Positions 26,141 through 36,526 of a stretch of DNA of 64,000 nt are shown in pieces. The stretch is from Lachnospiraceae bacterium AC2028 (GTDB taxonomy: Bacteria; Bacillota; Clostridia; Lachnospirales; Lachnospiraceae), in assembly GCA_000702685.1 (NCBI GenBank), contig JNJD01000006.1, positions 558,001-622,000 of the forward strand, in the 5' to 3' direction. A model generated the notes under the pieces. The model worked only from the letters and a program-made list of their open reading frames with translations. It had not been told where the DNA came from and searched no databases. The stretch's first letter is position 1. Every line of letters begins with the position of its first letter. The position numbers were made by a program, and so were the translations under genes.

Positions 26141-27799
26141 TTACTGTTCTTCCTTTTTATCGGGATCATCAAGTTCGTAGTCCTCATGGATCGCGAATGC
26201 GATATTGGTCGCATGGTCTCCTACTCTCTCAAGTCCCGATACTATATCCGAGAATATCATTCCCGCTTCGGGTGAACACTCGCCGTTGGTAAGCCGGCGA
26301 ATATGATTTGCCTGAAGTTCCTTCTCAAGACTGTCTACCGATTCCTCAAGCTTAATGATCTCCTGCATATGGCTCTCATCGGATTTGACAAACATCTCTA
26401 TCGAATATCTGATAAGCAGGTTGACCTTATCAAGCATCTGTCCGAGTTCACGCTGTGCGGGCTTGGAAAGTTCGGTTCCGTTCTCTATCCTCTGTCTGGC
26501 AGCATCCGCGACGTTTTCGGCATGATCGCCGATCCTCTCGATATCATTGACGACATGGAACAGTGCACCCAGACTCTTCAAGTCCTCTATGGGCAGAGTC
26601 GACTGATTGATCTTGACAAGATATGCTGTGATCGAGTGATTCAGGAAATTGATATTCTTTTCAACCTGATACACTTCCTCGATGTCTTCTTCGTCAAGAG
26701 TTACCAGCGCATTCATTGCACGGTTTAAATTCTCGCTTGCCAAAGATGCCATTCTGTCAAGCTCCTTGACTACTTCGATCATGGCGGTCGCAGGATTGAA
26801 TATCACCTTGGAGCCGATGTACTTAAGCTGGAAGTTCTCCCTGTATCCGACCTTCTTGTCTTCTCCCCTGACGGTCCAGCTCGCAAGTTTTACGAGAGGC
26901 TTTACAAAAGGAAGAAGTATGACAACCTGGAAGATCTTGATGAAGGTATGTGCATTTGCCACGAATCTTCCGTTATCCGCCGAAAACTTCATGATGAATG
27001 CTATGACGGGATCCATTGCAAAGGCCAGGATGAAATACATTATCACGGTGCCGATGATGTTGAACCAAAGGTGGATCATTGCGGCACGCTTTGCGTCCTT
27101 CTTACCGGAAAGTGAAGCAAGAACCGCGGTACTGCAGGCACCGATGTTACATCCGAGTATGATATAGATGCATATGGGAAGTGTAAGGAGATCCTGCTGA
27201 GCCATAAGGAGAACTATGGATACGGTTACCGAGGAACTCTGTACGATGGTAGTAATGGCAAATCCCATCAGCGTGGCAAGAAAGGGATTGTCGAGTGACT
27301 GGAGAAGTCCCGCAACCGCAGGATCCTCCTTAAGAAAGCTCATGGATGAACTCATCGTCTGGAGTCCCATGAAAAGAATACCGAAGCCTACGATTATCTC
27401 TCCGAAATCCTTGACCTTTTCCTTTTTTGAAAACGTCAGGCACACAACTCCCACAAACAGAAATATGGGAGCGTATTTACTGATATTGAACGAAACGAGC
27501 TGTGATGTAACCGTGGTACCGATATTGGCACCGAGGATGACGCCTGCTGCCTGATACAGATTCATCAGTCCCGCGTTGACAAACGAAACGACCATTGCGG
27601 TACATGCCGATGATGACTGGATGGCAGCGGTGAATATAAGACCGACTACCATACCGGTAAAACGGTTGGTAGTGAATATCTCAAGAATATGCCTGAGCTT
27701 GGCGCCCGCTACGGTTTCTATCGCCTTGCTCATTATTTTCATTCCGTAGAGGAAAAGTCCAAGTCCTCCACACAGTGAGATCATAACTGATAAACTCAT
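26141..27799 (-). CDS. Na/Pi cotransporter family protein with PhoU domain
   Basis: A 552-residue protein. The front 320 residues are membrane helices with the duplicated QSSSA and QSSSV motifs of sodium-phosphate symporters. The last 210 residues form a PhoU-like helical domain (FHVVNDIERIGDHAENVADAA, VSGLERVGDHATNIA), which usually senses or limits phosphate uptake. The ATG at 27799 with GAGG 5 bases before it is preferred over a TTG 33 bases upstream. It is 47 bases after ribF, with no clear terminator between. Confidence 0.9.
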   Translation of the reverse strand: MSLSVMISLCGGLGLFLYGMKIMSKAIETVAGAKLRHILEIFTTNRFTGMVVGLIFTAAIQSSSACTAMVVSFVNAGLMNLYQAAGVILGANIGTTVTSQLVSFNISKYAPIFLFVGVVCLTFSKKEKVKDFGEIIVGFGILFMGLQTMSSSMSFLKEDPAVAGLLQSLDNPFLATLMGFAITTIVQSSSVTVSIVLLMAQQDLLTLPICIYIILGCNIGACSTAVLASLSGKKDAKRAAMIHLWFNIIGTVIMYFILAFAMDPVIAFIMKFSADNGRFVANAHTFIKIFQVVILLPFVKPLVKLASWTVRGEDKKVGYRENFQLKYIGSKVIFNPATAMIEVVKELDRMASLASENLNRAMNALVTLDEEDIEEVYQVEKNINFLNHSITAYLVKINQSTLPIEDLKSLGALFHVVNDIERIGDHAENVADAARQRIENGTELSKPAQRELGQMLDKVNLLIRYSIEMFVKSDESHMQEIIKLEESVDSLEKELQANHIRRLTNGECSPEAGMIFSDIVSGLERVGDHATNIAFAIHEDYELDDPDKKEEQ

Positions 27800-27845
27800 T
27801 CTGTCCTCGATCTGAATATTTAGTGCCGTCAAAAAACGCTTTTGA

Positions 27846-28784
27846 TTATATCACATCTGCCGGCCTGTATGTTTCTATATCACCTGCAAGCCTTTCCTTC
27901 AAGGCATCCAGGGAATCAAACCTGGTCTCGGGTCTGCAGAAATGCTTCAGATAAATCTCCGCATCCCTTCCGTAAACATCTCCTTCGAAATCATAGAGGA
28001 AAGTTTCCGCCCCCTTCACCTCGTGATCTGAAACGGTCGGCTTACAGCCTATGTTGGTAAGGCCGTTGTATTTCCTGCCGTCTATATACACGTCCGATGT
28101 ATATACGCCGTTGGGAGGAAGCAGCTTGTCCTCGTCCGGGATCATATTGATGGTGGGAAAGCCAAGTTTTTTTCCCATATGATTGCCATGGACGATCTTA
28201 CCGTATATGAAATAAGGTATTCCGAGAAGTTTCTCGGCATCCTCCATCCTTGCTTCGGATATCATCTGCCTTACAAGAGTCGAGCTGACTTCATATTCTC
28301 TGTCGAGCTCTATGGTTATCTTGTCAATGATGCTGACGGCAATGTCGTTTTTGCAGCCGTATTTGCTGAGTATATCCGCATTGCCGGCACCCTTTCTGCC
28401 GAATGATACATCCCTGCCTGCGGCAATGACCCTGGCACCTATCCTTCCCGAAATGATCTCTTCCAGGAACGGAACCGGTTCTGTATCGGCAGTCACTTTG
28501 TCGAAAGGATATTCAACAAGTATATCGATGCCCTTTCTTTCGAAAAGGATCCTCTTTTCCTTCCTTGTGGTAAGAAGGCTTTTCTCCTTGCCGAAGAAAA
28601 CGCCCGGTGCGGGATCGAAGGTAAACACACAGGACTTGAGCTCTTCTCCCGATCTTTCTTCCCTCTTACCGGTTATCTCAAGCAGAAGCTTCTGATGACC
28701 GATATGCACACCGTCGAATTTTCCTATGGCAACGGCCGTAGGCGAACTTATATAAAAATCTTTTGTATCGGATATTATTTCCAT
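27846..28784 (-). CDS. ribF: Bifunctional riboflavin kinase / FAD synthetase
   Basis: A 312-residue enzyme making FMN from riboflavin and then FAD. The N-terminal adenylyltransferase domain has IGKFDGVHIGHQKLL and the SxTVRQ-like SSTLVRQMISE. The C-terminal kinase domain starts at GKIVHGNHMGKKLGFPTINM. It is the last gene of the rimP-truB operon, 5 bases after truB. Confidence 0.95.
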   Translation of the reverse strand: MEIISDTKDFYISSPTAVAIGKFDGVHIGHQKLLLEITGKREERSGEELKSCVFTFDPAPGVFFGKEKSLLTTRKEKRILFERKGIDILVEYPFDKVTADTEPVPFLEEIISGRIGARVIAAGRDVSFGRKGAGNADILSKYGCKNDIAVSIIDKITIELDREYEVSSTLVRQMISEARMEDAEKLLGIPYFIYGKIVHGNHMGKKLGFPTINMIPDEDKLLPPNGVYTSDVYIDGRKYNGLTNIGCKPTVSDHEVKGAETFLYDFEGDVYGRDAEIYLKHFCRPETRFDSLDALKERLAGDIETYRPADVI

Positions 28785-28789
28785 ATCTT

Positions 28790-29713
28790 CTAAAACATTT
28801 TTTCGGGTGTGAACATTCCGGTTCCGGGATCATATACGTAAACGGCGGCGAATTCTCCGTCCGGATGATAGACCCTGAACAGCTGCTTTTTATCGCATCC
28901 CGCAAAAGAAACCATGTCTTCCGCAGTCAGTTTGTTTCCGTTGAGAAGCAGCCTGTCTGCATCCCGGGTGACCGTAACCGGAGGATGCTCTCCGAATACC
29001 GTATCCACCGGGCTTACAAGAGAAAGAAGTTCATCCCTTCTGCCCTCGTCGGCAAGCTGTCTGAGTTCATCCAGCGAATGGGCTCCCGCAAGATCAAAAG
29101 GACCCACACGGCTTCTCACAAGGGATTTCATGCATCCGCCGCATCCGAGATCCCTTCCGATGTCATCGCAAAGCGACCTGATATATGTTCCCTTTGAACA
29201 GAGCACCCTGATCCTAACTGCAGGAAGATCGATCGAAAGAATCTCGATCTCCCTTATGCTGACTCTTCTCGGCTTTCTCTCTACGGTCCCACCGCTCCTT
29301 GCTATATCATAGAGCCTGCGGCCGTCCATTTTAAGTGCGGAATACATCGGAGGTATCTGATCGATATCGCCGAGATAATTCATCACCGCATTTTCGATCT
29401 GCTTTTCGGACAGGAGCATCGCCTTATCGGGATCGCCGCCCTCGGTCGTTCCCGTCACATCAAGCGTATCGGTAACCCGTCCGAGAAGAAGCTCGGCGAT
29501 GTATTCCTTATCCCAGTCGGTGATCATGCCACATACCTTCGTGGCTTTTCCGAGAGCCACGGGGAGGACCCCCGTCGCCATGGGATCGAGTGTCCCGGTA
29601 TGTCCTACCTTCTTTTGCCTGAAGATTCCTCTCACTACCGCTACAACATCAAAGGAGGTGTATCCCGCCTCCTTTGAAATATTAAGTATTCCGTTATTTA
29701 CGGGATCAGACAT
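28790..29713 (-). CDS. truB: tRNA pseudouridine-55 synthase B
   Basis: A 307-residue enzyme that makes pseudouridine 55 in the T loop of tRNAs. The catalytic Asp lies in KVGHTGTLDPMATGVLP near residue 40. GILNISKEAGYTSFDVV at the start and CSKGTYIRSLCDDIG are typical. The ATG at 29713 overlaps the nrnA stop by 8 bases, so translation is coupled; a GGAGG lies about 12 bases upstream. Confidence 0.95.
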   Translation of the reverse strand: MSDPVNNGILNISKEAGYTSFDVVAVVRGIFRQKKVGHTGTLDPMATGVLPVALGKATKVCGMITDWDKEYIAELLLGRVTDTLDVTGTTEGGDPDKAMLLSEKQIENAVMNYLGDIDQIPPMYSALKMDGRRLYDIARSGGTVERKPRRVSIREIEILSIDLPAVRIRVLCSKGTYIRSLCDDIGRDLGCGGCMKSLVRSRVGPFDLAGAHSLDELRQLADEGRRDELLSLVSPVDTVFGEHPPVTVTRDADRLLLNGNKLTAEDMVSFAGCDKKQLFRVYHPDGEFAAVYVYDPGTGMFTPEKMF

Positions 29714-30689
29714 GCGTATTTTCTTCCTCCGGAAGATTATCCAGCTGTCTTTCAATATACTTGGAAAGATTGTTCACACAATCATATACATTGCCGGTCA
29801 TATTGCATCCCGCTGCCCTGGCATGTCCGCCGCCGCCGAAGCGCTCGGCAATCTTGGCAACATTGACCTTCTCCGAAGATCGCATGGAAACCTTGAATTC
29901 CTGCGCGGCAACTTCATACATGAATATCGAAACATCGACATCCCTTATATTGCGAAGCTGGGAAACTATTCCCTCGAAATCCTTGCTGACAACACCGTAG
30001 AACTGCTGGGTCTTAAGATCCAGCCAGCTTACGACACACCTTCCGCCCATGAATCTTACGCTCTCCATCAGACACCTTCCGAGTATCTGGGTCTGGAGAT
30101 AAGTCTTTTCGTAAAACGCTCTCTGTATGAGAGATGTATGGTCAAAGCCATACTCCATAAGTTCCGCTGCGCGTCTCATTGTCTCGGGTGATGTGCATGA
30201 ATACTGGAAAACTCCGGTATCGGTCACCATTCCCGTATAGATGCATCTTGCAACATCCGCATCGATATACTTTTTGTCAAAAAGAGTAAAGAGCAGTTCA
30301 CAGGTGGAACTGATATCGGGATCCACCTCATTGAGATCACCGGATCCGTTCTTATTGCTTTCGTGATGATCGATGTTGATGCGCTTTTTCGCGCTGTCAA
30401 AATACGCGGCATAAACGCCGAGTCTTTCGCGGTTACAATCGAGGGCAAAATAGACATCGTAATCGACTCCGTCCTTAAATTCCCTGTTTATCTCATCGTA
30501 TCCCGCTTCATCGTTGAAAATTGTAGGAATCGGATTTTCGAGATTTACATCTATCTCCGCACCCGGAAACGCATTCAGAAGATATTTTCTGAGTGCAAGG
30601 CAGGAAGATATCGCATCGCCGTCGGGTCTTATATGACCGCTGATGCCTATTCTCTTTGCATCCTGACATTCCCTGATAATATCGAGCAT
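29706..30689 (-). CDS. nrnA: DHH-family nanoRNase / pAp phosphatase
   Basis: A 327-residue DHH-DHHA1 protein of the NrnA type that degrades short oligoribonucleotides and dephosphorylates pAp. Metal-binding motifs are GHIRPDGDAISS near residue 18, FALDCN, and INIDHHESN (the DHH motif). The C-terminal DHHA1 domain ends in GGGGHARAAGC. It lies 11 bases after rbfA and overlaps truB, the standard order in Firmicutes. Confidence 0.93.
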   Translation of the reverse strand: MLDIIRECQDAKRIGISGHIRPDGDAISSCLALRKYLLNAFPGAEIDVNLENPIPTIFNDEAGYDEINREFKDGVDYDVYFALDCNRERLGVYAAYFDSAKKRINIDHHESNKNGSGDLNEVDPDISSTCELLFTLFDKKYIDADVARCIYTGMVTDTGVFQYSCTSPETMRRAAELMEYGFDHTSLIQRAFYEKTYLQTQILGRCLMESVRFMGGRCVVSWLDLKTQQFYGVVSKDFEGIVSQLRNIRDVDVSIFMYEVAAQEFKVSMRSSEKVNVAKIAERFGGGGHARAAGCNMTGNVYDCVNNLSKYIERQLDNLPEEENTHV

Positions 30690-30700
30690 TAAATTACCTC

Positions 30701-31099
30701 TTAATTACTGTACGTATCCCCGTCATCCGAGTCGACATGCCTTGCCTCGTCATCGGCAATGACCTCGTCGATCTTGTGGATCATATCGACACCGTACTCG
30801 GTGGTCGTATCGGAGATGAACGTTAACTCCGGAGTATTCCTGAGATTCATCCTTACGGCAAGTTCATGCCTTATGTATCCCGCTGCGGACTGAAGACCTT
30901 TGATGGTATTGTCCCTGTCCTCTTCGGAACCGAGCACGGATACCCATACCTTGCAGGTTTTCAGATCGGGAGCAACATAAACCTCTGCAACGCCGGTCCA
31001 GGGGCTTACCCTGGGATCCTTGACGTCACGGATGATCTGGGAAAGTTCTTTCTGAACCTCCGAATTCAATCTTATATTTTTGATACTGTTTTTTCTCAC
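30701..31099 (-). CDS. rbfA: Ribosome-binding factor A
   Basis: A 132-residue RbfA that helps mature the 5' end of 16S rRNA in the 30S subunit. The type II KH-like fold is suggested by [35 protein letters not shown] and [19 protein letters not shown]. The start is GTG, overlapping the infB stop as GTGA. The last 20 residues are acidic. Confidence 0.94.
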   Translation of the reverse strand: MRKNSIKNIRLNSEVQKELSQIIRDVKDPRVSPWTGVAEVYVAPDLKTCKVWVSVLGSEEDRDNTIKGLQSAAGYIRHELAVRMNLRNTPELTFISDTTTEYGVDMIHKIDEVIADDEARHVDSDDGDTYSN

Positions 31100-34059
31100 G
31101 TTCTGGGAACCTCAACCATAATGTAAGCTTCAACCTGATCAAGTTCCTGGATGGAATCGAACTTATCGAATACAAGTCCGCATTCGAATCCTTCCTTGAC
31201 TTCCTTGACATCGTCCTTGAATCTCTTGAGGGATGAAAGCTCTCCTTCGTAGATCTGCTCGTCGCCTCTCTTGATACGGACCTTGCAGCCTCTCTGCATA
31301 TGTCCGTCGAGCACATAGGATCCCGCGATGTTTCCGATAGCGGATGCCTTGAAGATCTGTCTGATCTCGGCATGTCCGATGATCTTCTCTTCGAATACGG
31401 GATCGAGCATTCCCTTCATAGCGCGCTCGATATCTTCGATCGCTTTGTAGATGACGTCATAGCATCTTACATCGACGTTCTCTGCCTCTGCCTTGCTCTC
31501 TGCCTGAGTGTCGGGCTTGACGTTGAATCCGATGATGATCGCGTTGGATGCACCTGCGAGGTTGACATCAGATTCATTGATCGCACCTACGCCGCCGTGG
31601 ATGACCTTGACGACAACTTCTTCATTGGAAAGCTTGAGCACGGATTCCTTGAGAGCTTCAACTGAACCCTGTACGTCTGCCTTGATGATGATATCAAGCT
31701 CTTTAAGATTCTCTTCCTTGATCTTGGAGAAGAGATCTTCGAGACTCATTCTGCCCTGGGTCTCGGCAAGCTTCTGCTTCTTGTTCTCTGCGGTATAGGT
31801 ATCCGCATAAGACTTGGCTTCCTTGTCAGAATCGTGGGCAAGGAATACTTCGCCTGCCTCGGGAACGGATGAAAGACCGAGGATCTCAACGGGTGTGGAA
31901 GGTCCGCAGGTCTTGACGTTCTCACCCTTATCGTTGATCATCGCACGTACTTTACCGTGAGCGGCACCTGCCGAAACGAAATCTCCGATATGTAGGGTAC
32001 CCTTCTGGACAAGAATGGTCGCAACGGGTCCTCTTCCCTTATCAAGCTGAGCCTCGATGACAAGACCTCTGGCCTTTCTGTCGGGATCCGCCTTGAGTTC
32101 AAGTACATCGGCTGTGAGCAGGATCATATCGAGAAGGTTATCAAGTCCTTCTCCGGTCTTAGCGGAAACGGGAGCAAATACTGTCGATCCTCCCCAATCC
32201 TCCGAAATGAGTTCATACTCGGAAAGTTCCTGCTTGACTCTGTCGATATTTGCCGAAGGCTTATCGATCTTGTTGACCGCAACAATGATCTCTACGCCTG
32301 CTGCCTTTGCATGGTTGATAGCCTCTACGGTCTGGGGCATTACACCGTCATCGGCCGCAACTACAAGAATTGCGATATCGGTGGAATTTGCACCACGCAT
32401 ACGCATAGCGGTGAATGCTTCGTGACCGGGAGTATCGAGGAAGGTGATCGTCTTGCCCTTTACATCAACGGTGTATGCACCGATGGCCTGGGTGATTCCG
32501 CCTGCCTCTCTCGAGGTTACGTGTGTCTTTCTTATTGCATCGAGAAGTGAAGTCTTACCGTGATCGACGTGACCCATAACACAGACTACGGGAGGTCTCT
32601 CCTTCATCCTGCTGGCATCTTCTTCGTCCTCCTTGAGGAGTTCTTCGATGACATTTACCTTCACTTCATGCTCACAGAGGATCTCGTACTCCATCGCGAT
32701 GTTTTCGGCATCCTCATATGAAAGTTCCTGGTTAACGGTACATACCTTTCCGGACATGAAGAGCTTCTTGATTATATCGGAAGCCTTCATCTTCATCTTG
32801 GCTGCAAGATCACCTATGGTAATGGAATCCGGAAGAGTGATCACCTTGATCTGCTCCTCAACAACTTCCTCCACCTTCTTCTCGGGCTTGATGAAGCGTC
32901 CGGCCTTCTTGCTGCGTGAAAGCTCCTCTTCGTTGTAATTTATGTCCTTGTGCTTACCGTTTCTTTCTTCGTTCCTGCGCCTTGCGTCACGGCCCCCTTT
33001 ATTGCTTGTAGGACCGTCCGAGGTAAAGATCTTACCGCCGCCAGCACCTTTTCCGTTTCCGAATCCGGCACCCGGCCTTCCATTTGGTCTTTGACCTCCA
33101 GGGCCACCAGCAAAGCCCCTGCCAGGAGCTCCGCCACCAAAATTGTTCTTCGAAACGTTCGGCGTACCCGCGAAATTGTTCGGACGCCCGCTCTGAGTCT
33201 GTCTGTAGTAACCGCCTTGCCTGTCTGTTTTTTCCGCGCCTTGCGAAGTCTGACCATATCCGTTTCCTCCACGGTATCCGCCTTTGGAACGCTGTCCGGG
33301 TCTGTCGTTGATGCTGATGGAATGGGTACCTCTCGCATTGTCCCTGTTACCCTGGTTCTTGCCTGCTGCTGCAGGTGCGGCATCATTCCTTACAGGCTTT
33401 GCTTCCTGTGCTGCGGGCTTGGTCTCTGCGGCAGCGGGAGCTTCGGTCTTAGCGGGAGCGGTCTCTGCCTGCTCAGGCTTGGGCTTTCTTGCTCCGGGGA
33501 TATTCTTGGGATCCTGTACCATGTTGACGGAAGGAGTGTCGGAAGGTGCCGTAAGAGGCTTGATGATCTTCCTGGGCTCGGGTCTTCCGGTCATGGGAGT
33601 TCCGGGGCGGCCTGAAACAGCGGGCTTTCCGTAAGGGGAAGCCGCGCCTGAAGGCTTTACGCTCTGTCCGGTATATGCCTTGGCGGGCTGGGATGAAGCT
33701 CCGCCTGCCTGGGGCTTTCCGGGCTTGTTGTTAACGATGATTATCTTCTTTTTGGGTGCATCCGCAGGAGCAGGAGCCTTGGGCTTTACTGCTTCGGCAG
33801 GCTTTGCCTCGGGCTTTTTCTCCGCAGGCTCTTCCGGCTTCTTTTCAACCTTGCTTTCTGCAGGAGCCGGCTTTGCGCTTTCCGCGGGAGCGGAAGGCTT
33901 GTTTGCACCGAATCTGGCTCTGAGCTTATCCGCTTCTTCATCGGATACGGAGCTGGCATGGGATGTTACATCCATACCCATCTCTTTAGCGGCGTCAACC
34001 ACCTCATTGCTCTTAATTCCAAATTCCTTTGCAAGTTGGTTCAATCTGATCTTTGCCAT
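31096..34059 (-). CDS. infB: Translation initiation factor IF-2
   Basis: A 987-residue GTPase that brings initiator tRNA to the 30S subunit. Residues 1-50 are the IF2-N fold ([17 protein letters not shown]). A Pro/Ala/Lys-rich and then Gly/Arg/Asn-rich linker runs to about 380, a second IF2-N domain follows, then the G domain ([31 protein letters not shown]) and domains 2-4. The long low-complexity linker explains the size. It follows ylxQ by 3 bases. Confidence 0.97.
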   Translation of the reverse strand: MAKIRLNQLAKEFGIKSNEVVDAAKEMGMDVTSHASSVSDEEADKLRARFGANKPSAPAESAKPAPAESKVEKKPEEPAEKKPEAKPAEAVKPKAPAPADAPKKKIIIVNNKPGKPQAGGASSQPAKAYTGQSVKPSGAASPYGKPAVSGRPGTPMTGRPEPRKIIKPLTAPSDTPSVNMVQDPKNIPGARKPKPEQAETAPAKTEAPAAAETKPAAQEAKPVRNDAAPAAAGKNQGNRDNARGTHSISINDRPGQRSKGGYRGGNGYGQTSQGAEKTDRQGGYYRQTQSGRPNNFAGTPNVSKNNFGGGAPGRGFAGGPGGQRPNGRPGAGFGNGKGAGGGKIFTSDGPTSNKGGRDARRRNEERNGKHKDINYNEEELSRSKKAGRFIKPEKKVEEVVEEQIKVITLPDSITIGDLAAKMKMKASDIIKKLFMSGKVCTVNQELSYEDAENIAMEYEILCEHEVKVNVIEELLKEDEEDASRMKERPPVVCVMGHVDHGKTSLLDAIRKTHVTSREAGGITQAIGAYTVDVKGKTITFLDTPGHEAFTAMRMRGANSTDIAILVVAADDGVMPQTVEAINHAKAAGVEIIVAVNKIDKPSANIDRVKQELSEYELISEDWGGSTVFAPVSAKTGEGLDNLLDMILLTADVLELKADPDRKARGLVIEAQLDKGRGPVATILVQKGTLHIGDFVSAGAAHGKVRAMINDKGENVKTCGPSTPVEILGLSSVPEAGEVFLAHDSDKEAKSYADTYTAENKKQKLAETQGRMSLEDLFSKIKEENLKELDIIIKADVQGSVEALKESVLKLSNEEVVVKVIHGGVGAINESDVNLAGASNAIIIGFNVKPDTQAESKAEAENVDVRCYDVIYKAIEDIERAMKGMLDPVFEEKIIGHAEIRQIFKASAIGNIAGSYVLDGHMQRGCKVRIKRGDEQIYEGELSSLKRFKDDVKEVKEGFECGLVFDKFDSIQELDQVEAYIMVEVPRT

Positions 34060-34062
34060 TAA

Positions 34063-34386
34063 TTACAATTCCTCCTCAAAAAGCTCAGGTGCCGTTTTTC
34101 TTATAGCTTGGCACAATCCTTCATCTTCTACTGCCAGAGCACTTCGCAGGTCCTTGCCGACCGCGTGTCCGAGTGTCTGTCTGTCGGAGTAATACATGAA
34201 CGGTACTCCGTAATATCTGCATTTGTCCGAGTACATCTTCTTGGAACCTTCGGATGCATCACCGGCGATTATCACACACATAGCGCTTCCCGCTCGTATG
34301 CTTTCGAGAACCTGTGTCTCTCCGCCGGCGATCTTACCCGCTTTCTGTGCAAGTCCCAGAAGCGATAAAACCCTGTCTGTCGTAAT
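34063..34386 (-). CDS. ylxQ: L7Ae-family ribosomal protein YlxQ, probable ATT start
   Basis: A protein of about 107 residues of the L7Ae/L30e family that binds kink-turn RNA. The family's RVLSLLGLAQKAGKIAGGE start and KCRYYGVPFMY centre are present. The first ATG in frame (34281) falls 35 codons inside this conserved part. No ATG, GTG or TTG exists in frame between the ylxR stop and the motif. After GGAAGGAG, the first plausible initiator is ATT at 34386 or ACG at 34383; I choose ATT. It lies between rnpM and infB in the usual order. Confidence 0.75.
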   Translation of the reverse strand: MTTDRVLSLLGLAQKAGKIAGGETQVLESIRAGSAMCVIIAGDASEGSKKMYSDKCRYYGVPFMYYSDRQTLGHAVGKDLRSALAVEDEGLCQAIRKTAPELFEEEL

Positions 34387-34401
34387 TACTCCTTCCCACC
34401 T

Positions 34402-34668
34402 TCAGGTGGCGTGCTCTTTTATGTATTCCGAAATGCTCTCGAGAGCTTCCTTCGGAACGGTTGTTTTAAATGCTCTGTCCAGTCCGTGCTTTTTAAATGC
34501 CTTGTCAAGACACTCCGCCGAAGGGCATATGTATGCCCCGCGTCCGTTCATACGGCCGGTTTCGTCAACAAGGATAAGACCGTCGGTATTACGCACGATG
34601 CGTATGAGTGATTTTTTATCAAATGTCTCACCGCATCCCACACATGTCCTGGAGCATTTCGAATTCAT
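34402..34668 (-). CDS. rnpM: RnpM (YlxR) RNA-binding protein
   Basis: An 88-residue YlxR-family protein, known in Bacillus as an RNase P modulator. The CxxC pair (RTCVGCGETF), LIRIVR and the GRMNGRGAYIC hallmark are all present. Its start overlaps the nusA stop by one base. It is placed between nusA and ylxQ, as in other Firmicutes. Confidence 0.93.
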   Translation of the reverse strand: MNSKCSRTCVGCGETFDKKSLIRIVRNTDGLILVDETGRMNGRGAYICPSAECLDKAFKKHGLDRAFKTTVPKEALESISEYIKEHAT

Positions 34669-35849
34669 TATTCCTGTCCGTCCTCTGCAGGTGCCTCTTC
34701 AGCGGGAACCTCTTCGTAAGCTTCTTCGTATCCCTCTTCGTACTCTTCGCCTTCCTCATCGGAATACTCGTAGTCCTCATAACGGAATCCGACGGCATCC
34801 TTAGCCTGGGATTCGGACTTGATATCGATCTTGTAGCCGGTGAGTCTTGCGGCAAGTCTCGCATTCTGTCCTTCCTTACCGATGGCAAGTGAAAGCTGGT
34901 CATCGGGAACGACTACCTTAGCGGTCTTCTCATAAGGATCTGCGAATACGGCAAGTACGGATGCGGGTGAAAGTGCATTCTGTACAAGGTTTCCGGGGTT
35001 GTCATCCCAGCATACGATGTCGATCTTCTCGTCATTAAGCTCGGATACTACGGCACCGACTCTGTCTCCGTTCATACCTACGCATGCGCCTACGGGATCG
35101 ACGTCGGGGTTGTTGCTCCATACGGCGATCTTGGAACGGCTGCCGGGCTCACGTGCGATGCTTCTGATCTCTACGATTCCGTCAGCGATCTCGGTAACTT
35201 CGTTTTCGAAAAGGCATCTTACAAGCTCCGGATGAGTACGGCTTACGCTGATACGGGGTCCCTTGGGTGTGGACTTAACGTCAAGCACATATACTTTGAG
35301 TCTGTCTCCGTTTCTGTATCTTTCGCCGGGGATCATCTCGGACTCTGCAAGGATTCCGTCAGCCTTGCCGAGGTTAAGACTTACATTGCCGCCTACATAA
35401 TGATTGACGGTACCGGTAACAACATTCTTTCTTCTTCCGGAGAACTGATCGAATACCGCATGTCTCTCCTCTTCGCGGATCTTCTGCAGGATCACGTTCT
35501 TGGCGCTCATTGCGGCTATACGGGTAAGGTCTGCGGATTTGATCTCAACCTGTACAACGTCTCCCACCTGTGCATCGGGAGCGATGGCTCTTGCATCTTC
35601 GGGAGAAATATCCTCAAGAGGGTCCATGACATCATCAGCGGTCTCCACAACCGTCTTCTCCGCATAGATACGATAATCACCGGTGTCACGGTTGATCTCG
35701 GCACGGATGTTCTTGATGTTCTCATTTCTGCCATACAGATTTCTGCAACCTGCAACGAGTGCATTCTCGATAGCCTCGAAAATGGATTCTCTGTCGATGC
35801 CCTTTTCCTTTGCAAGCAGATTAAGACTCTCAATAAGTTCGCTGTTCAT
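34668..35849 (-). CDS. nusA: Transcription elongation factor NusA
   Basis: A 393-residue NusA. The N-terminal domain is followed by an S1 domain (about 135-200, [19 protein letters not shown]) and KH domains ([30 protein letters not shown], and [23 protein letters not shown]). It ends in about 45 acidic residues (EYEDEEGEE-type). NusA affects pausing, termination and antitermination. It is 26 bases after rimP. Confidence 0.96.
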   Translation of the reverse strand: MNSELIESLNLLAKEKGIDRESIFEAIENALVAGCRNLYGRNENIKNIRAEINRDTGDYRIYAEKTVVETADDVMDPLEDISPEDARAIAPDAQVGDVVQVEIKSADLTRIAAMSAKNVILQKIREEERHAVFDQFSGRRKNVVTGTVNHYVGGNVSLNLGKADGILAESEMIPGERYRNGDRLKVYVLDVKSTPKGPRISVSRTHPELVRCLFENEVTEIADGIVEIRSIAREPGSRSKIAVWSNNPDVDPVGACVGMNGDRVGAVVSELNDEKIDIVCWDDNPGNLVQNALSPASVLAVFADPYEKTAKVVVPDDQLSLAIGKEGQNARLAARLTGYKIDIKSESQAKDAVGFRYEDYEYSDEEGEEYEEGYEEAYEEVPAEEAPAEDGQE

Positions 35850-35875
35850 TTTGTTTTTTCCCTTTTCCTTTCTTT

Positions 35876-36373
35876 TTAAAAATCCAGAGTCAGCCTGATC
35901 TGTGAAATATCACTTCGCTGCCATTCGGATGAACATTCGGTTTCGGTGTTCGCTATCGTGATCCTGTCCTTATCAAAAGCTTTCAGGATTCCCGTAACGG
36001 ATTTTGCTTTTATCTCTTTTTCTTTTTCCGTACCGACTACCTGCGGTTTGTAAAAAGAAATCTCAACCTCTTCTCCCAAAGACTTCTCAAGATGTCTGTC
36101 CTTGGTCAGTGACCTGCCCAGTCCGGGACTTGAGACTTCCAGAATGTACTGATCGCTGATCAGTCCGGAATCGTCAAGTTCTTTCTCAAAGGCACGGCTT
36201 ACGTTCTCGCAATCATCTATGGTAACTCCGCCTTCTTTGTCGATATACGCCCGAAGGTATCTTTCTCCGTTCTCCAGAACATATTCGACATCGTAGACCG
36301 ATACGCCGAATTTTTCCGTGACCGGTGTAAGGAGTTCCTCTGCCTTAGCGGCTAATGCATCGGACTTGCCCAT
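35876..36373 (-). CDS. rimP: Ribosome maturation factor RimP
   Basis: A 165-residue RimP needed for 30S assembly. The family core YDVEYVLENGERYLRAYIDKEGG, then DDCENVSRAFEKELDD and LEVSSPGLGRSL, is intact. The ATG at 36373 follows GGGGG by 5 bases; an upstream in-frame start has no such support. It heads the operon and has its own promoter and a hairpin in its leader. Confidence 0.94.
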   Translation of the reverse strand: MGKSDALAAKAEELLTPVTEKFGVSVYDVEYVLENGERYLRAYIDKEGGVTIDDCENVSRAFEKELDDSGLISDQYILEVSSPGLGRSLTKDRHLEKSLGEEVEISFYKPQVVGTEKEKEIKAKSVTGILKAFDKDRITIANTETECSSEWQRSDISQIRLTLDF

Positions 36374-36412
36374 TCGCACCCCCTGCGGAACAAAACTGTT
36401 CCTAACAAACAA

Positions 36413-36439
36413 GTAAGAGTGGCGCTCGGCCACTCTTAC
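36413..36439 (-). promoter_or_regulatory. Stable hairpin in the rimP-operon leader
   Basis: A perfect 11-bp stem (GTAAGAGTGGC, 36413-36423, with GCCACTCTTAC, 36429-36439) forms near the 5' end of the transcript, followed on the minus strand by TTGTTTGTT. It may act as an attenuator or as a 5' stabiliser. Confidence 0.6.
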
Positions 36440-36455
36440 ATCAATTACTTAACAT

Positions 36456-36484
36456 AATGTATACCACTTGCGGGGCATTGTCAA
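36456..36484 (-). promoter_or_regulatory. Promoter of the rimP-nusA-infB operon
   Basis: A consensus TTGACA (36479-36484) is followed by a 17-base gap and TACATT (36456-36461), just upstream of the leader hairpin. Confidence 0.8.
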
Positions 36485-36526
36485 GCGTAAAAAGCCCTGT
36501 TTTTCGCTGTCCGGCATACCCTATCA

